Assembly: GCA_028279155.1 (NCBI GenBank)
Contig: JANQST010000515.1
Location: forward strand, 1-14,137
Length of the DNA stretch: 14,137 nt
Reading direction: 5' to 3'
DNA from: Cyclobacteriaceae bacterium
GTDB lineage: Bacteria > Bacteroidota > Bacteroidia > Cytophagales > Cyclobacteriaceae
The notes under the pieces are model-generated. The model was not told where the DNA came from, searched no databases, and saw only the letters and a program-made list of their open reading frames with translations. Shown piece by piece: positions 7,213 to 14,137 of the stretch; positions within the stretch are counted from its first letter, which is position 1; the number at the start of each line of letters is the position of its first letter. The position numbers and the translations under genes are program-made.

Positions 7213-8562
7213 TTAATTGGTATAACCGGTGTTCTGTACCATCAATGGATTAGTATCCATCTCATCCTGTGGAATAGGAGAAATTAAAGAAGGATCATCA
7301 GCAGCTATAGTTCCAACTGCAGTTCCTGTTCTTTTCAAATCATGGATCAAGAATCCTTCAAAAGCAAGCTCCAATTGACGTTCATTCAAGATCGCAGCTA
7401 AGTCAACTGTTCCTAAAGCAACAGCTGATCTGGCACGAACTGCATTGATGTCATTTAGAGGCGTATCACCAGTAGTGGAACCTTCTCGGAAATTAGATTC
7501 AGCTCTGATCAAATACATTTCTGCAAGTCGAATAACAGAAATATTCGCAAACTGATTTGAATACTTAAGCGTTAAGTTCAAACCATTGTCAACACTTACG
7601 TATGTATATGATGCACGAACATCCGCTGGATCATCAAACAAAGTGGCATATCCAGCTGCAACCGCGATATCTCCTTGTCGACCTCCAGTTGGCTGATCAG
7701 CATAGTAGTTAACCAAATCATTTTCACCGGTTTGGTTTGTAACCTGGAATGCAAACACATCCTCTATTCCATCTGAATCATTGTTGAATGCACCTGCAAA
7801 CGTTCCAGCTAATGCGTGTCCACTATTGGCGATCACGTTATTAGCGGCATCCCTAGCACCAGCATAGTTTCCTTGCTGTAAGTAAACTCTTGCAAGTAGT
7901 GCTTCAGCGGAATACTGATCAGCAAACTCACCATTGGTAGCAGAAAGCAAGCCCATTGCAGCTGTTAAATCAGCAATTACTTGAGCGTATACTTCAGCAA
8001 TAGTAGATCTAGCTATACTAAGATCTCCTGAATAGTCAGTGATTCCGTTGGTGAATAGGGGAACTCCTGGTCCAGTGTTACCACCACCAGCTTGCCACTG
8101 AGCACCAAAGTGTCTGACAAGATCAAAATAAGCTAATGCTCTTAGGAATCTTGCTTCTCCTTCAACTCTATTAGCTTCCGCAGGATCTTCAATAGCAGAA
8201 ATGTTATCTACAACCAGGTTTACCTGGTTGATTGTTTCATAAGCATTTCTCCACATCTGCTCAGTCCAAGTGTTACTAACAAGTACTGACTTTTGGAAAT
8301 ATTCACGTGGCTGGATAAAAGTACCTTGCCATGTCAATTGGTTAGTAGCTCCCATCAGGTCAGAAATAACCTGCATTTGTCCACCCCAATTGTCGTCTTG
8401 TCCTAATTCATCATAGGCTCCTATCAGAATACCTTTGATGTTAGCTTCAGATGAAAGAGCAGCCTCTACCGAAATACTTTGGGCAGGCTCGATCTCTAGT
8501 CTGTCCTCGCAACTCCATAATACTAATACAGCTGCAAAGAGTATATATATATTCTTCTTCAT
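7213..8562 (-). CDS. SusD/RagB-family nutrient-binding outer-membrane lipoprotein
   Basis: SusD-like proteins are surface lipoproteins that form the lid over a SusC channel and capture the substrate. The 449-residue product has a lipoprotein signal (MKKNIYILFAAVLVLWSC), with the lipidated Cys at residue 18, followed by EDRLEIEP. Family features are the N-terminal ALSSEANIKGILIGAYDEL, the helical TPR-like region with EGEARFLRALAYFDLVRHFG, AEALLARVYLQQGNYAGARDAAN, and the C-terminal RLAEMYLIRAESNFREG and FEGFLIHDLKRTG. It is shorter than many glycan SusDs (500-600 residues). The substrate cannot be told from the sequence. The start is the ATG at 8562; a TTG three codons upstream would only add residues before the signal peptide. 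It begins 12 bp after the susC stop, and the two genes are surely co-transcribed. Confidence 0.96.
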   Translation of the reverse strand: MKKNIYILFAAVLVLWSCEDRLEIEPAQSISVEAALSSEANIKGILIGAYDELGQDDNWGGQMQVISDLMGATNQLTWQGTFIQPREYFQKSVLVSNTWTEQMWRNAYETINQVNLVVDNISAIEDPAEANRVEGEARFLRALAYFDLVRHFGAQWQAGGGNTGPGVPLFTNGITDYSGDLSIARSTIAEVYAQVIADLTAAMGLLSATNGEFADQYSAEALLARVYLQQGNYAGARDAANNVIANSGHALAGTFAGAFNNDSDGIEDVFAFQVTNQTGENDLVNYYADQPTGGRQGDIAVAAGYATLFDDPADVRASYTYVSVDNGLNLTLKYSNQFANISVIRLAEMYLIRAESNFREGSTTGDTPLNDINAVRARSAVALGTVDLAAILNERQLELAFEGFLIHDLKRTGTAVGTIAADDPSLISPIPQDEMDTNPLMVQNTGYTN

Positions 8563-8574
8563 TATTACCAAATT

Positions 8575-11500
8575 TTAAAATCCAATATTTACACCTAATG
8601 TGAACGTTCTGGCAGCTGGAGCAGAATAGAAATCTATTCCGGGACTAGGAGTAACTGTCCTAGCTGCAGCATCAGATCTAGCTTCTGGATCATATCCATC
8701 ATAGTCAGTGAAAGTCAACAGGTTGATTGCTGTTGCATAAACTCTAACAGATGATAGACCAGCATTGCTTATAAGATCTGTAGGAAGGCTGTAAGCTAAC
8801 GTAATGTTTCTTAGTCTGATAAAATCAGCTTCTTGTAACCATCGAGTCGAGTGACCTGATCCGTTACCTTCACCTAGTCTAGCTTGAGGCACATTGGTAA
8901 TGTCACCAGGGTTTTGCCATCTCGCCATCTGATCTACAGTTTGGTTATCAAACCAGTCTGCGTTAGCTGACTGGAATCGTCCACCAGCGTTGTAGATACT
9001 TGCTCCCCACTCTCCCTGGAATGTGAATGTACAATCGAAATTTTTATATCTCAATGAACTTGTCAAACCACCAATTACGTCTGGAATAGGTGATCCGGCA
9101 ATGATTCGTGTTGCAGCATTTGGATCATTGGTAGTACCTCTATCAATAGAACCATCTGAATTTTCAGTATTCAAGTAGTAAAGTGCATCTCCATTTGCAG
9201 GATCAACACCAGCATACTCGATCATGTAAAGTGACTGAAGAACTTCTCCTTCTCGAATAATGTTTCTTCCAGAAACGATATCATTTCCTTCAGGTACACT
9301 TATTACCTCATTCTTGTTGGTTGCGAAGTTTATACCCACATTCCAGCTAAGATCTCCACCTTGAATAACGTCACCATTAAGGATAACTTCAATTCCGGAG
9401 TTCTCCATACTGCCCGTGTTTCTATTGATTTCCAATGCTCCTGATGAAGGCACAAGTGGAACCTCAAACAATAGATCGTCAGTTTGCTTTTTGTAGTAAT
9501 CAATTTCACCACTTACACGTCCGTTAAACAATCCAAATTCGAATCCGATATCTGTTTGTTTTGAAGACTCCCAGCTTAGAGCATTATTTCCAGGTTGAGT
9601 AGGAGCAAGTCCTGGTCGTTGGTTATAAGATACACCCTGGAACAATCCTCTTGATGGGAAGTTTCCGAGTTCTGCGTTACCCAACTCGCCGTAGCTAGCT
9701 CTGAATTTCAAGAATGAAACAGCGTTCAATCCATCAAGGAAACTTTCCTCTGAAAGGATCCATCCCACAGATACAGCTGGGAACGTACCAAATCGAGAGT
9801 CAGATCCAAATCTTGACGAACCATCTCGTCGGATACTTGCCTTAAGAACATACTTGTCTTGATAAGAGTACTGCGCTCGAGCAAAATAACCTACAAAAGA
9901 GTAAGCAGTCGTAGTTCCATCACCGTCAGAAATAGTTGCTCCACTTGTTACTGTCTGCAAGTCATCTGATGGGAAATTCTGAGATTCTATATCAACAAAT
10001 CTTCGATTTCCTTGGTTGTACTCAGTACCAACTACAACATTCAATGCATGAGCATCAAATACTTGGTCAAAAGTCGCGTAGTTTGACCAGATGTAATTGG
10101 TAGATAAAACGTTTGAAGCATATGCTTCTCCTTGAGTAGATTGGAAAGGAACTCTACTTCCGTCCCAGCTATCTTCCGTTTGGTTGAAGATATCATAAGA
10201 GAAATCAGAGTTGAATTTTATCCAATCTGTGAATTCATATTGCCCAAATAATTTTCCAAGGCTTCGATTTACAACAGTCTGGTAAGAACCAAACTCATCC
10301 TGAAGTAGGAAGTTGGCATAAACAGTTCTGGTAAATGGTCCTGACTCTCCATTGGCCAGATCGTCTGGGCCAAAGTGTGTAGGAGAAAGAGGAGATTGAG
10401 CAATTGCCTGCAAAGGAGTTACGAAAGCATTGTCGTTTGCAACTCGGTCAATTGTTACTCTAGAGTAGTTAAAATTGATTCCAGTTGTAAACTTGTCGTT
10501 TACCTTTTGGGAAATATTTGCTCGACCGCTGAATCTTTCCAGTTCGTTACTGAGAATAATTCCCTTTGTATCATTATAAGAAGCTCCTAGGTAATAAGTG
10601 GATCCGTTGTTACCACCGGATACTGAAAAGTCAATATCCCTAACGTGACCATCCTGGAAAGCAACATCTTGCCAATCAGTATCAAACTGATTAGGTGTTC
10701 CCCAGGTGTTATTTGAATAGCGATCAAATCGTCCTTCAACGAATGTTCTGTCTGTCCAGCTTGCATTGTCACCAGCTTCTAGGAAAAGCTCAATGTACTG
10801 ATCAGAATTCAACCAATCTCTTTTGTTGGTTGGGCGGCTAATTCCAGAAGAAAGATTCAAGGAGAATTTAGCTTTTCCTTCTTTTCCTCTTTTAGTTGTG
10901 ATAATTACAACCCCATTCGCTCCTCTTGCACCATAGATTGCTGCAGAAGAAGCATCCTTAAGGATATCAATACTTTCGATATCGCTCGTAGGAATTGACA
11001 AAAGTGGGTTTACAGCAGAAGTATTCTGAGACTCATTATCGTTAATCAATGGAACACCATCTAAAACGAATAATGGCTGCTGTCCAGCAGATACACTGGA
11101 AGTACCTCTAATGCTTACACTAATTCCTGATTCTACTTTTCCGTTTTGCTGTGTTACTCTAACACCCGCAGCTTTACCGGAAAGTGCATTTTGGAAACTT
11201 GGAATTGGAACTCCTTGAATGTCTTCAGAGCTCAATTTTGCTACGTTATCAGTCATGAACCTTTTGGACTGGGTACCGTACCCAACCACAACAAGTTCTG
11301 CTAACTCTGTAGCACTTGAAGCCATTTGAACATCAATTACAGTTCTTGAACCAACTGTAATTTCCTGTGGGTCCATTCCAACGAATGAAAAGACCAATAC
11401 AGCATCGGCCCCAGGAACAGACAAACGGTAATTCCCGTCTATGTCTGTTGTGACACCATCAGTGGTGCCCTTAATCACAACGTTCACTCCTGGAAGACCT

Positions 11501-11604
11501 TCACCCGAGTCATCGGTGATCCGCCCAGTTATCGTTTGCTGCGCAATAGCACTTAACGCAAACATGAACGTTAAAACATAAGTTAAAAGTAAAGTTTTCT
11601 TCAT
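8575..11604 (-). CDS. SusC/RagA-family TonB-dependent outer-membrane transporter
   Basis: This 1009-residue outer-membrane importer is energised by TonB-ExbBD. The signal peptide is about residues 1-21 (MKKTLLLTYVLTFMFALSAIA). A carboxypeptidase-regulatory-like beta-sandwich follows at about 23-95 (TITGRITDDSGEGLPGVNVV), then the TonB-box region LAELVVVGYGTQ (101-112). The plug domain (about 113-240) holds the SusC signature DIESIDILKDASSAAIYGAR and GANGVVIITTKRG. The 22-strand barrel closes with a C-terminal aromatic signal (FTLGVNIGF). There is no N-terminal STN domain, so FecR/sigma-type signalling is not expected, and no such genes are adjacent. The cargo is unknown; both carbohydrate and peptide importers share this layout. 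It is the first gene of the operon with susD, with an ATG at 11604 and a 190-bp leader and promoter region shared with ispD. Confidence 0.97.
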   Translation of the reverse strand: MKKTLLLTYVLTFMFALSAIAQQTITGRITDDSGEGLPGVNVVIKGTTDGVTTDIDGNYRLSVPGADAVLVFSFVGMDPQEITVGSRTVIDVQMASSATELAELVVVGYGTQSKRFMTDNVAKLSSEDIQGVPIPSFQNALSGKAAGVRVTQQNGKVESGISVSIRGTSSVSAGQQPLFVLDGVPLINDNESQNTSAVNPLLSIPTSDIESIDILKDASSAAIYGARGANGVVIITTKRGKEGKAKFSLNLSSGISRPTNKRDWLNSDQYIELFLEAGDNASWTDRTFVEGRFDRYSNNTWGTPNQFDTDWQDVAFQDGHVRDIDFSVSGGNNGSTYYLGASYNDTKGIILSNELERFSGRANISQKVNDKFTTGINFNYSRVTIDRVANDNAFVTPLQAIAQSPLSPTHFGPDDLANGESGPFTRTVYANFLLQDEFGSYQTVVNRSLGKLFGQYEFTDWIKFNSDFSYDIFNQTEDSWDGSRVPFQSTQGEAYASNVLSTNYIWSNYATFDQVFDAHALNVVVGTEYNQGNRRFVDIESQNFPSDDLQTVTSGATISDGDGTTTAYSFVGYFARAQYSYQDKYVLKASIRRDGSSRFGSDSRFGTFPAVSVGWILSEESFLDGLNAVSFLKFRASYGELGNAELGNFPSRGLFQGVSYNQRPGLAPTQPGNNALSWESSKQTDIGFEFGLFNGRVSGEIDYYKKQTDDLLFEVPLVPSSGALEINRNTGSMENSGIEVILNGDVIQGGDLSWNVGINFATNKNEVISVPEGNDIVSGRNIIREGEVLQSLYMIEYAGVDPANGDALYYLNTENSDGSIDRGTTNDPNAATRIIAGSPIPDVIGGLTSSLRYKNFDCTFTFQGEWGASIYNAGGRFQSANADWFDNQTVDQMARWQNPGDITNVPQARLGEGNGSGHSTRWLQEADFIRLRNITLAYSLPTDLISNAGLSSVRVYATAINLLTFTDYDGYDPEARSDAAARTVTPSPGIDFYSAPAARTFTLGVNIGF

Positions 11605-11633
11605 AACTACTTTTTTTGGTTAATAATCAAGGA

Positions 11634-11641
11634 CGAAAATA
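11634..11641 (-). promoter_or_regulatory. Weak -7-like element upstream of susC
   Basis: On the minus strand this reads TATTTTCG, one mismatch from TAnnTTTG, 30 bp before the susC ATG. The rest of the 190-bp divergent spacer (11605-11794) is very AT-rich. It includes ACATTAT-ATA-ATAATGT (11669-11685) and a TATGTTTTTG run on the plus strand (about 11705-11714) that could serve ispD. No exact promoter consensus was found for either gene. Confidence 0.25.
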
Positions 11642-11794
11642 GTATTATTTCAATCACATACACATAATACATTATATAATAATGTTAATAATCAGCATTA
11701 ATCTTATGTTTTTGTGTTTTTTAAAGAATAAAATTGTGCTTAATTATATGGTTTTGAAGATGTTTCAAATATTTCGTAATTATTTACAACTTTT

Positions 11795-12433
11795 ATGAAA
11801 AGGTATGCAGTCATCGTAGCGGGGGGGAAGGGAGTCCGAATGAATACTTCAAAGCCAAAACAATTTTTGGAAATTGATGGCCAACCTATTCTGGTTCACA
11901 CCATAAAAAAATTTCTAAAGCTGCCGGATATCGCAATCATTCTGGTTCTTCCAAAAGAAAATATGAGTGAGTGGAAGCATATTGAATCAAGTCATTTTAA
12001 GACAAAGAAAATCAATGTAGTAGTTGGCGGTGAAACAAGATCGGACTCTGTTCGTAATGGGTTAGCTTCAATTGAGGATGATGGTTTGGTTGCCGTTCAT
12101 GATGCGGTGCGTCCATTCGTCGATCAATCTTTGATTGAAGAATGTTATGTTTCTGCTGAGCGTCATGGGAGTGGAGTCGCAGCGGTAAAATTGAAGGACT
12201 CATTGAGAAAAAGAAAGGGGGAGGAAGATTCGGAGTTCAAAGATCGAAACGACTATGTATTGGTTCAGACGCCACAAACCTTCAGCGTTTCAGAACTTAA
12301 GAGAGCATATAATAAAATAGAAGGATCTTATTCGGACGATGCAACAGTATTTGAGATGGCTGGTAAAAAAGTGCGATTGGTTGATGGAGATTATAATAAC
12401 ATCAAGATCACCACTCCGGAGGATTTGAAATAA
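11795..12433 (+). CDS. ispD: 2-C-methyl-D-erythritol 4-phosphate cytidylyltransferase IspD
   Basis: IspD makes CDP-methylerythritol from MEP and CTP, the third step of the MEP isoprenoid pathway, in the cytoplasm. The CTP-binding loop is VAGGKGVRM (8-16) with the conserved R15 and, in KPKQF, K22. Further motifs are VVGGETRSDSVRNGL (76-90), AVHDAVRPFV (100-109), VQTPQTF (157-163), DDATVFE (181-187) and GDYNNIKITTPEDLK at the end. At 212 residues it is slightly short: most homologues continue past PEDL with a final helix of about 10-15 residues, and here the TAA follows directly. All catalytic motifs are intact, so it is probably functional. A run of seven G (11821-11827) lies in the nucleotide-binding loop codons. 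It stands alone; ispF and other MEP genes are not in the window. Confidence 0.97.
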   Translation: MKRYAVIVAGGKGVRMNTSKPKQFLEIDGQPILVHTIKKFLKLPDIAIILVLPKENMSEWKHIESSHFKTKKINVVVGGETRSDSVRNGLASIEDDGLVAVHDAVRPFVDQSLIEECYVSAERHGSGVAAVKLKDSLRKRKGEEDSEFKDRNDYVLVQTPQTFSVSELKRAYNKIEGSYSDDATVFEMAGKKVRLVDGDYNNIKITTPEDLK

Positions 12434-12463
12434 ACTGTCAGGCAGATTTTCCACCTGACAGTT
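12433..12463. terminator. Stem-loop terminator between convergent ispD and T9SS-protein genes
   Basis: AACTGTCAGG (12433-12442) and CCTGACAGTT (12454-12463) form a perfect 10-bp stem with an 11-nt loop, beginning at the last base of the ispD stop codon. Downstream on the plus strand is CAATTAAGTTTATTTAA, T-rich but without a continuous run. It probably works in both directions, since the gene on the other strand ends at 12473. Confidence 0.7.
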
Positions 12464-12472
12464 CAATTAAGT

Positions 12473-13627
12473 TTATTTAAGAACTACTTTATATATGGCT
12501 TGATCCGAACCTGAAGGACTACTAATCTTAATAAAATATAGCCCTCTTGTGAGATCGGATACCTGGATTTTTCTGGTGATACTGTTAACTCTAAGTAGAT
12601 CATGGAAAATTAGTTTTCCATTAACATCTCTCATTTCTACTCTTAACTTTTCCCTTTGTCCTTCAAGAAGGCTGAATACCAATTGATCGGATGCCGGATT
12701 TGGATAAACTCTGAAGGGAGAATTTTTATTTTCAAGAAAGCCTAGGACTTCTTCTATCTCCACATCAATGCCGTTCTCTGTAATGACGGCTTGAACTTGA
12801 AATTCACTCGTACTTCCTTGTCCTTCTACCAAGTTGATGGTTGTGCTGGCAGCTTCGTTGAATGGAACCCCTGGGACATCTATGAAAAACTCGTAGGTGG
12901 AAGCAGGAAGATTTGTGAATTCGAAGAAACCATTTTCATCTGTTTCTGTGATTGCTATCAATTCCAAATTTCCATCCTGATTTGTTCTTAAACCACAACT
13001 TCGACCAACATCAGGGCCTGTTTGAAGTGCACGACCCGGTGGAGATGTAAGCTCGGTCTCAATTGTACCGGAAATGACCCCTCCATTTTCCGTAGGTGTT
13101 AATTCCATTGGAACACTTTCGATATCTATGGAAATAGATGAATCCTTTCTTAAAGCAATTTGTTCTGCTTCTTCCCACAGGATGACGTTTCCGTTATATG
13201 TTGGAATGTAAGTCTCAGGGTCACCCGAAATGTTCACAAGATATCTGCCTGTGAATACAGGGGAAAATGGAAATTCGCTCACCACATCTTGTTTGATTTC
13301 AAGTGTGTCGTAGCTTCCTGATTCAGTAACTTTCAGAAGGTATCCGTTTACATTATTGTCAATCAAGTTTTCTGATCCATCTTCTGCTCTAACTGTGATG
13401 ATTGCAGTCTTCAAGTTTGCTGCAACTAAACCAATATAGCTACTTAAGCCATTGCTACTAGAAATTCCTGATGATGCTCCTACTGCTATTTCTCCTGTAT
13501 ACCCATCTCCCGAAATACGACCACCCCCCAAGCTTGTAGTGTAAGACTGCAATGATAATTGCCCACTTGCCGCCAGGGTAAGCATTGGCAATATAACGAG
13601 CAGCACTTGTTTTTTAAGCTGCTTCAT
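12473..13627 (-). CDS. T9SS-secreted surface protein with type A C-terminal sorting domain
   Basis: This 384-residue protein has a signal peptide (about 1-22, KKQVLLVILPMLTLAASG). Its C-terminal sorting domain (about 306-384) shows FRVYPNPASDQLVFSL, a central VRDVNGK-like strand (EMRDVNGKLI) and the closing GLYFIKI...YKVVLK, the hallmark of cargo for the type IX secretion system. The N-terminal part (23-70) is Gly/Ser-rich with SYTTSLGGGRISGDGYTGE. A carboxypeptidase-regulatory-like beta domain lies at about 184-260 (ISGTIETE, then TDENGFFEFTNLPASTYEFFID). One cysteine (C211) is present in the mature part. No catalytic motif is seen, so a structural or adhesive surface role is plausible. Its ATG overlaps the stop of the preceding S74 gene as ATGA, so the two are very probably translated from one mRNA. 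Confidence 0.92.
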   Translation of the reverse strand: MKQLKKQVLLVILPMLTLAASGQLSLQSYTTSLGGGRISGDGYTGEIAVGASSGISSSNGLSSYIGLVAANLKTAIITVRAEDGSENLIDNNVNGYLLKVTESGSYDTLEIKQDVVSEFPFSPVFTGRYLVNISGDPETYIPTYNGNVILWEEAEQIALRKDSSISIDIESVPMELTPTENGGVISGTIETELTSPPGRALQTGPDVGRSCGLRTNQDGNLELIAITETDENGFFEFTNLPASTYEFFIDVPGVPFNEAASTTINLVEGQGSTSEFQVQAVITENGIDVEIEEVLGFLENKNSPFRVYPNPASDQLVFSLLEGQREKLRVEMRDVNGKLIFHDLLRVNSITRKIQVSDLTRGLYFIKISSPSGSDQAIYKVVLK

Positions 13628-14137
13628 TTTGAGGAGGCTTTTGTCTGGCCAAGCAACGCCTTGATAAGCTCTAGATCATTTTGCACTTGATCAATGGATG
13701 CGAGCTTAGTTTCAAGTTCTGAATTTTCTCGCTCAAGAACTTCAACTTTTGTACTTAGTTCCTTCACTGCCTCTATGAGAACAGCAGTCAATTGGGAGTA
13801 GTTAACTGCTTTGTACCCATTTTCTCTGGTGGTCACAAATTCAGGATAGATCATCTCTAGCTCTTGTGCGATTATACCAATTTGAGGTTCGTTTGATTTT
13901 GATAAATCTTTCCATGTATATGATACACCCCTTACTTTGTTGACTTTGGAAAGGGAATGCTCAAGGGGCTGTATATTTTGCTTAAGCCGTTTATCAGATG
14001 ATTGGTTAACTGTAGTTGCATTGACAGTCTCGGCATTGACTGTAGCTCCATCTATTTGTCCTGTAGCTCCATCTAAGAATACTCGAACAGCGCCTGTGTT
14101 AGTGTTATGAAGTCCAAGTCGACCGCCACTCGGTTCT
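13624..14137 (-). CDS. Peptidase S74 (endosialidase chaperone) domain protein, N-terminus outside window
   Basis: The frame is open from its TGA at 13624 to the right edge, so this is the last 170 residues of a longer protein. The visible part starts with a beta-repeat-like stretch (GLHNTNTGAVRVFLDGATGQ, DGATVNAETVNATTVN). The S74 intramolecular chaperone domain follows: SSDKRLKQNI (46-55 of the visible part), GVSYTWKD, IGIIAQELEMIYPEFV (86-101) and YKAVNYSQLTAVLIEAVKEL. A coiled-coil tail follows (about 125-165). In phage tail fibres and related proteins this domain directs trimer folding and then cleaves itself off before the conserved Ser of the SxDxR motif. Related genes are common in Bacteroidota, usually for large surface proteins. 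An internal ATG at 13854 is not the start, since the domain runs through it. Confidence 0.9.
   Translation of the reverse strand, partial: EPSGGRLGLHNTNTGAVRVFLDGATGQIDGATVNAETVNATTVNQSSDKRLKQNIQPLEHSLSKVNKVRGVSYTWKDLSKSNEPQIGIIAQELEMIYPEFVTTRENGYKAVNYSQLTAVLIEAVKELSTKVEVLERENSELETKLASIDQVQNDLELIKALLGQTKASSK

Noticed and set aside
8563..8571. Earlier TTG start for SusD (adds three residues)
   Set aside because: The ATG at 8562 gives the usual MKK lipoprotein signal; a TTG start has no support.
11605..11794. Possible small RNA or riboswitch in the susC/ispD divergent spacer
   Set aside because: The region is simply AT-rich with short imperfect inverted repeats; no known aptamer pattern or strong hairpin was seen.
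13624..13854. Separate 76-residue coiled-coil protein starting at 13854
   Set aside because: The frame is open without a stop to the window edge, and the upstream residues complete an S74 domain, so the ATG is internal.

Overview
The window reads as chromosomal DNA of a T9SS-positive Bacteroidota, most likely of the Cytophagales/marine flexibacter type. The grounds are a SusC/SusD outer-membrane pair, a C-terminal type A T9SS sorting domain, a SusD lipobox, exact TAnnTTTG Bacteroidetes -7 promoter motifs and almost no Shine-Dalgarno sequences. Coding density is high, no gap exceeds 200 bases, and no tRNA, rRNA, insertion sequence, CRISPR array or phage block was seen.

Left part (1-3013). The N-terminal half of a PhoB/OmpR-like response regulator runs off the left edge on the minus strand. 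Next come a minus-strand HEXXH aminopeptidase-family protein, a divergent small three-helix membrane protein, and recA. The aminopeptidase and membrane protein genes share a 70-bp divergent spacer holding a perfect 9+9 inverted repeat.

Middle part (3014-7195). A lone MacB/FtsX-type ABC permease (GTG start) faces recA across an AT-rich inverted repeat. queA (queuosine synthesis) is divergent from the permease. A secreted M20-family amidohydrolase/peptidase meets queA tail to tail with only 9 bp between them.

Nutrient-uptake part (7165-11604). A susC-susD operon on the minus strand ends in a strong intrinsic terminator. The secreted M20 hydrolase lies just past that terminator in the same direction, so the three could form a small import-and-cleave unit for amide- or peptide-linked substrates. 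This link rests on position only. There is no sigma/anti-sigma pair and the SusC has no STN domain.

Right part (11605-14137). ispD (MEP isoprenoid pathway) is divergent from susC and converges on a two-gene unit. In that unit a C-terminal peptidase S74 (endosialidase-chaperone) protein, cut by the right edge, overlaps the start of a T9SS-secreted protein by ATGA.

Most of the window is ordinary housekeeping and accessory Bacteroidota content. The items most worth a second look are the coupled S74/T9SS pair, the Cys-to-Glu change in the M20 metal motif, and the SusCD-M20 neighbourhood.
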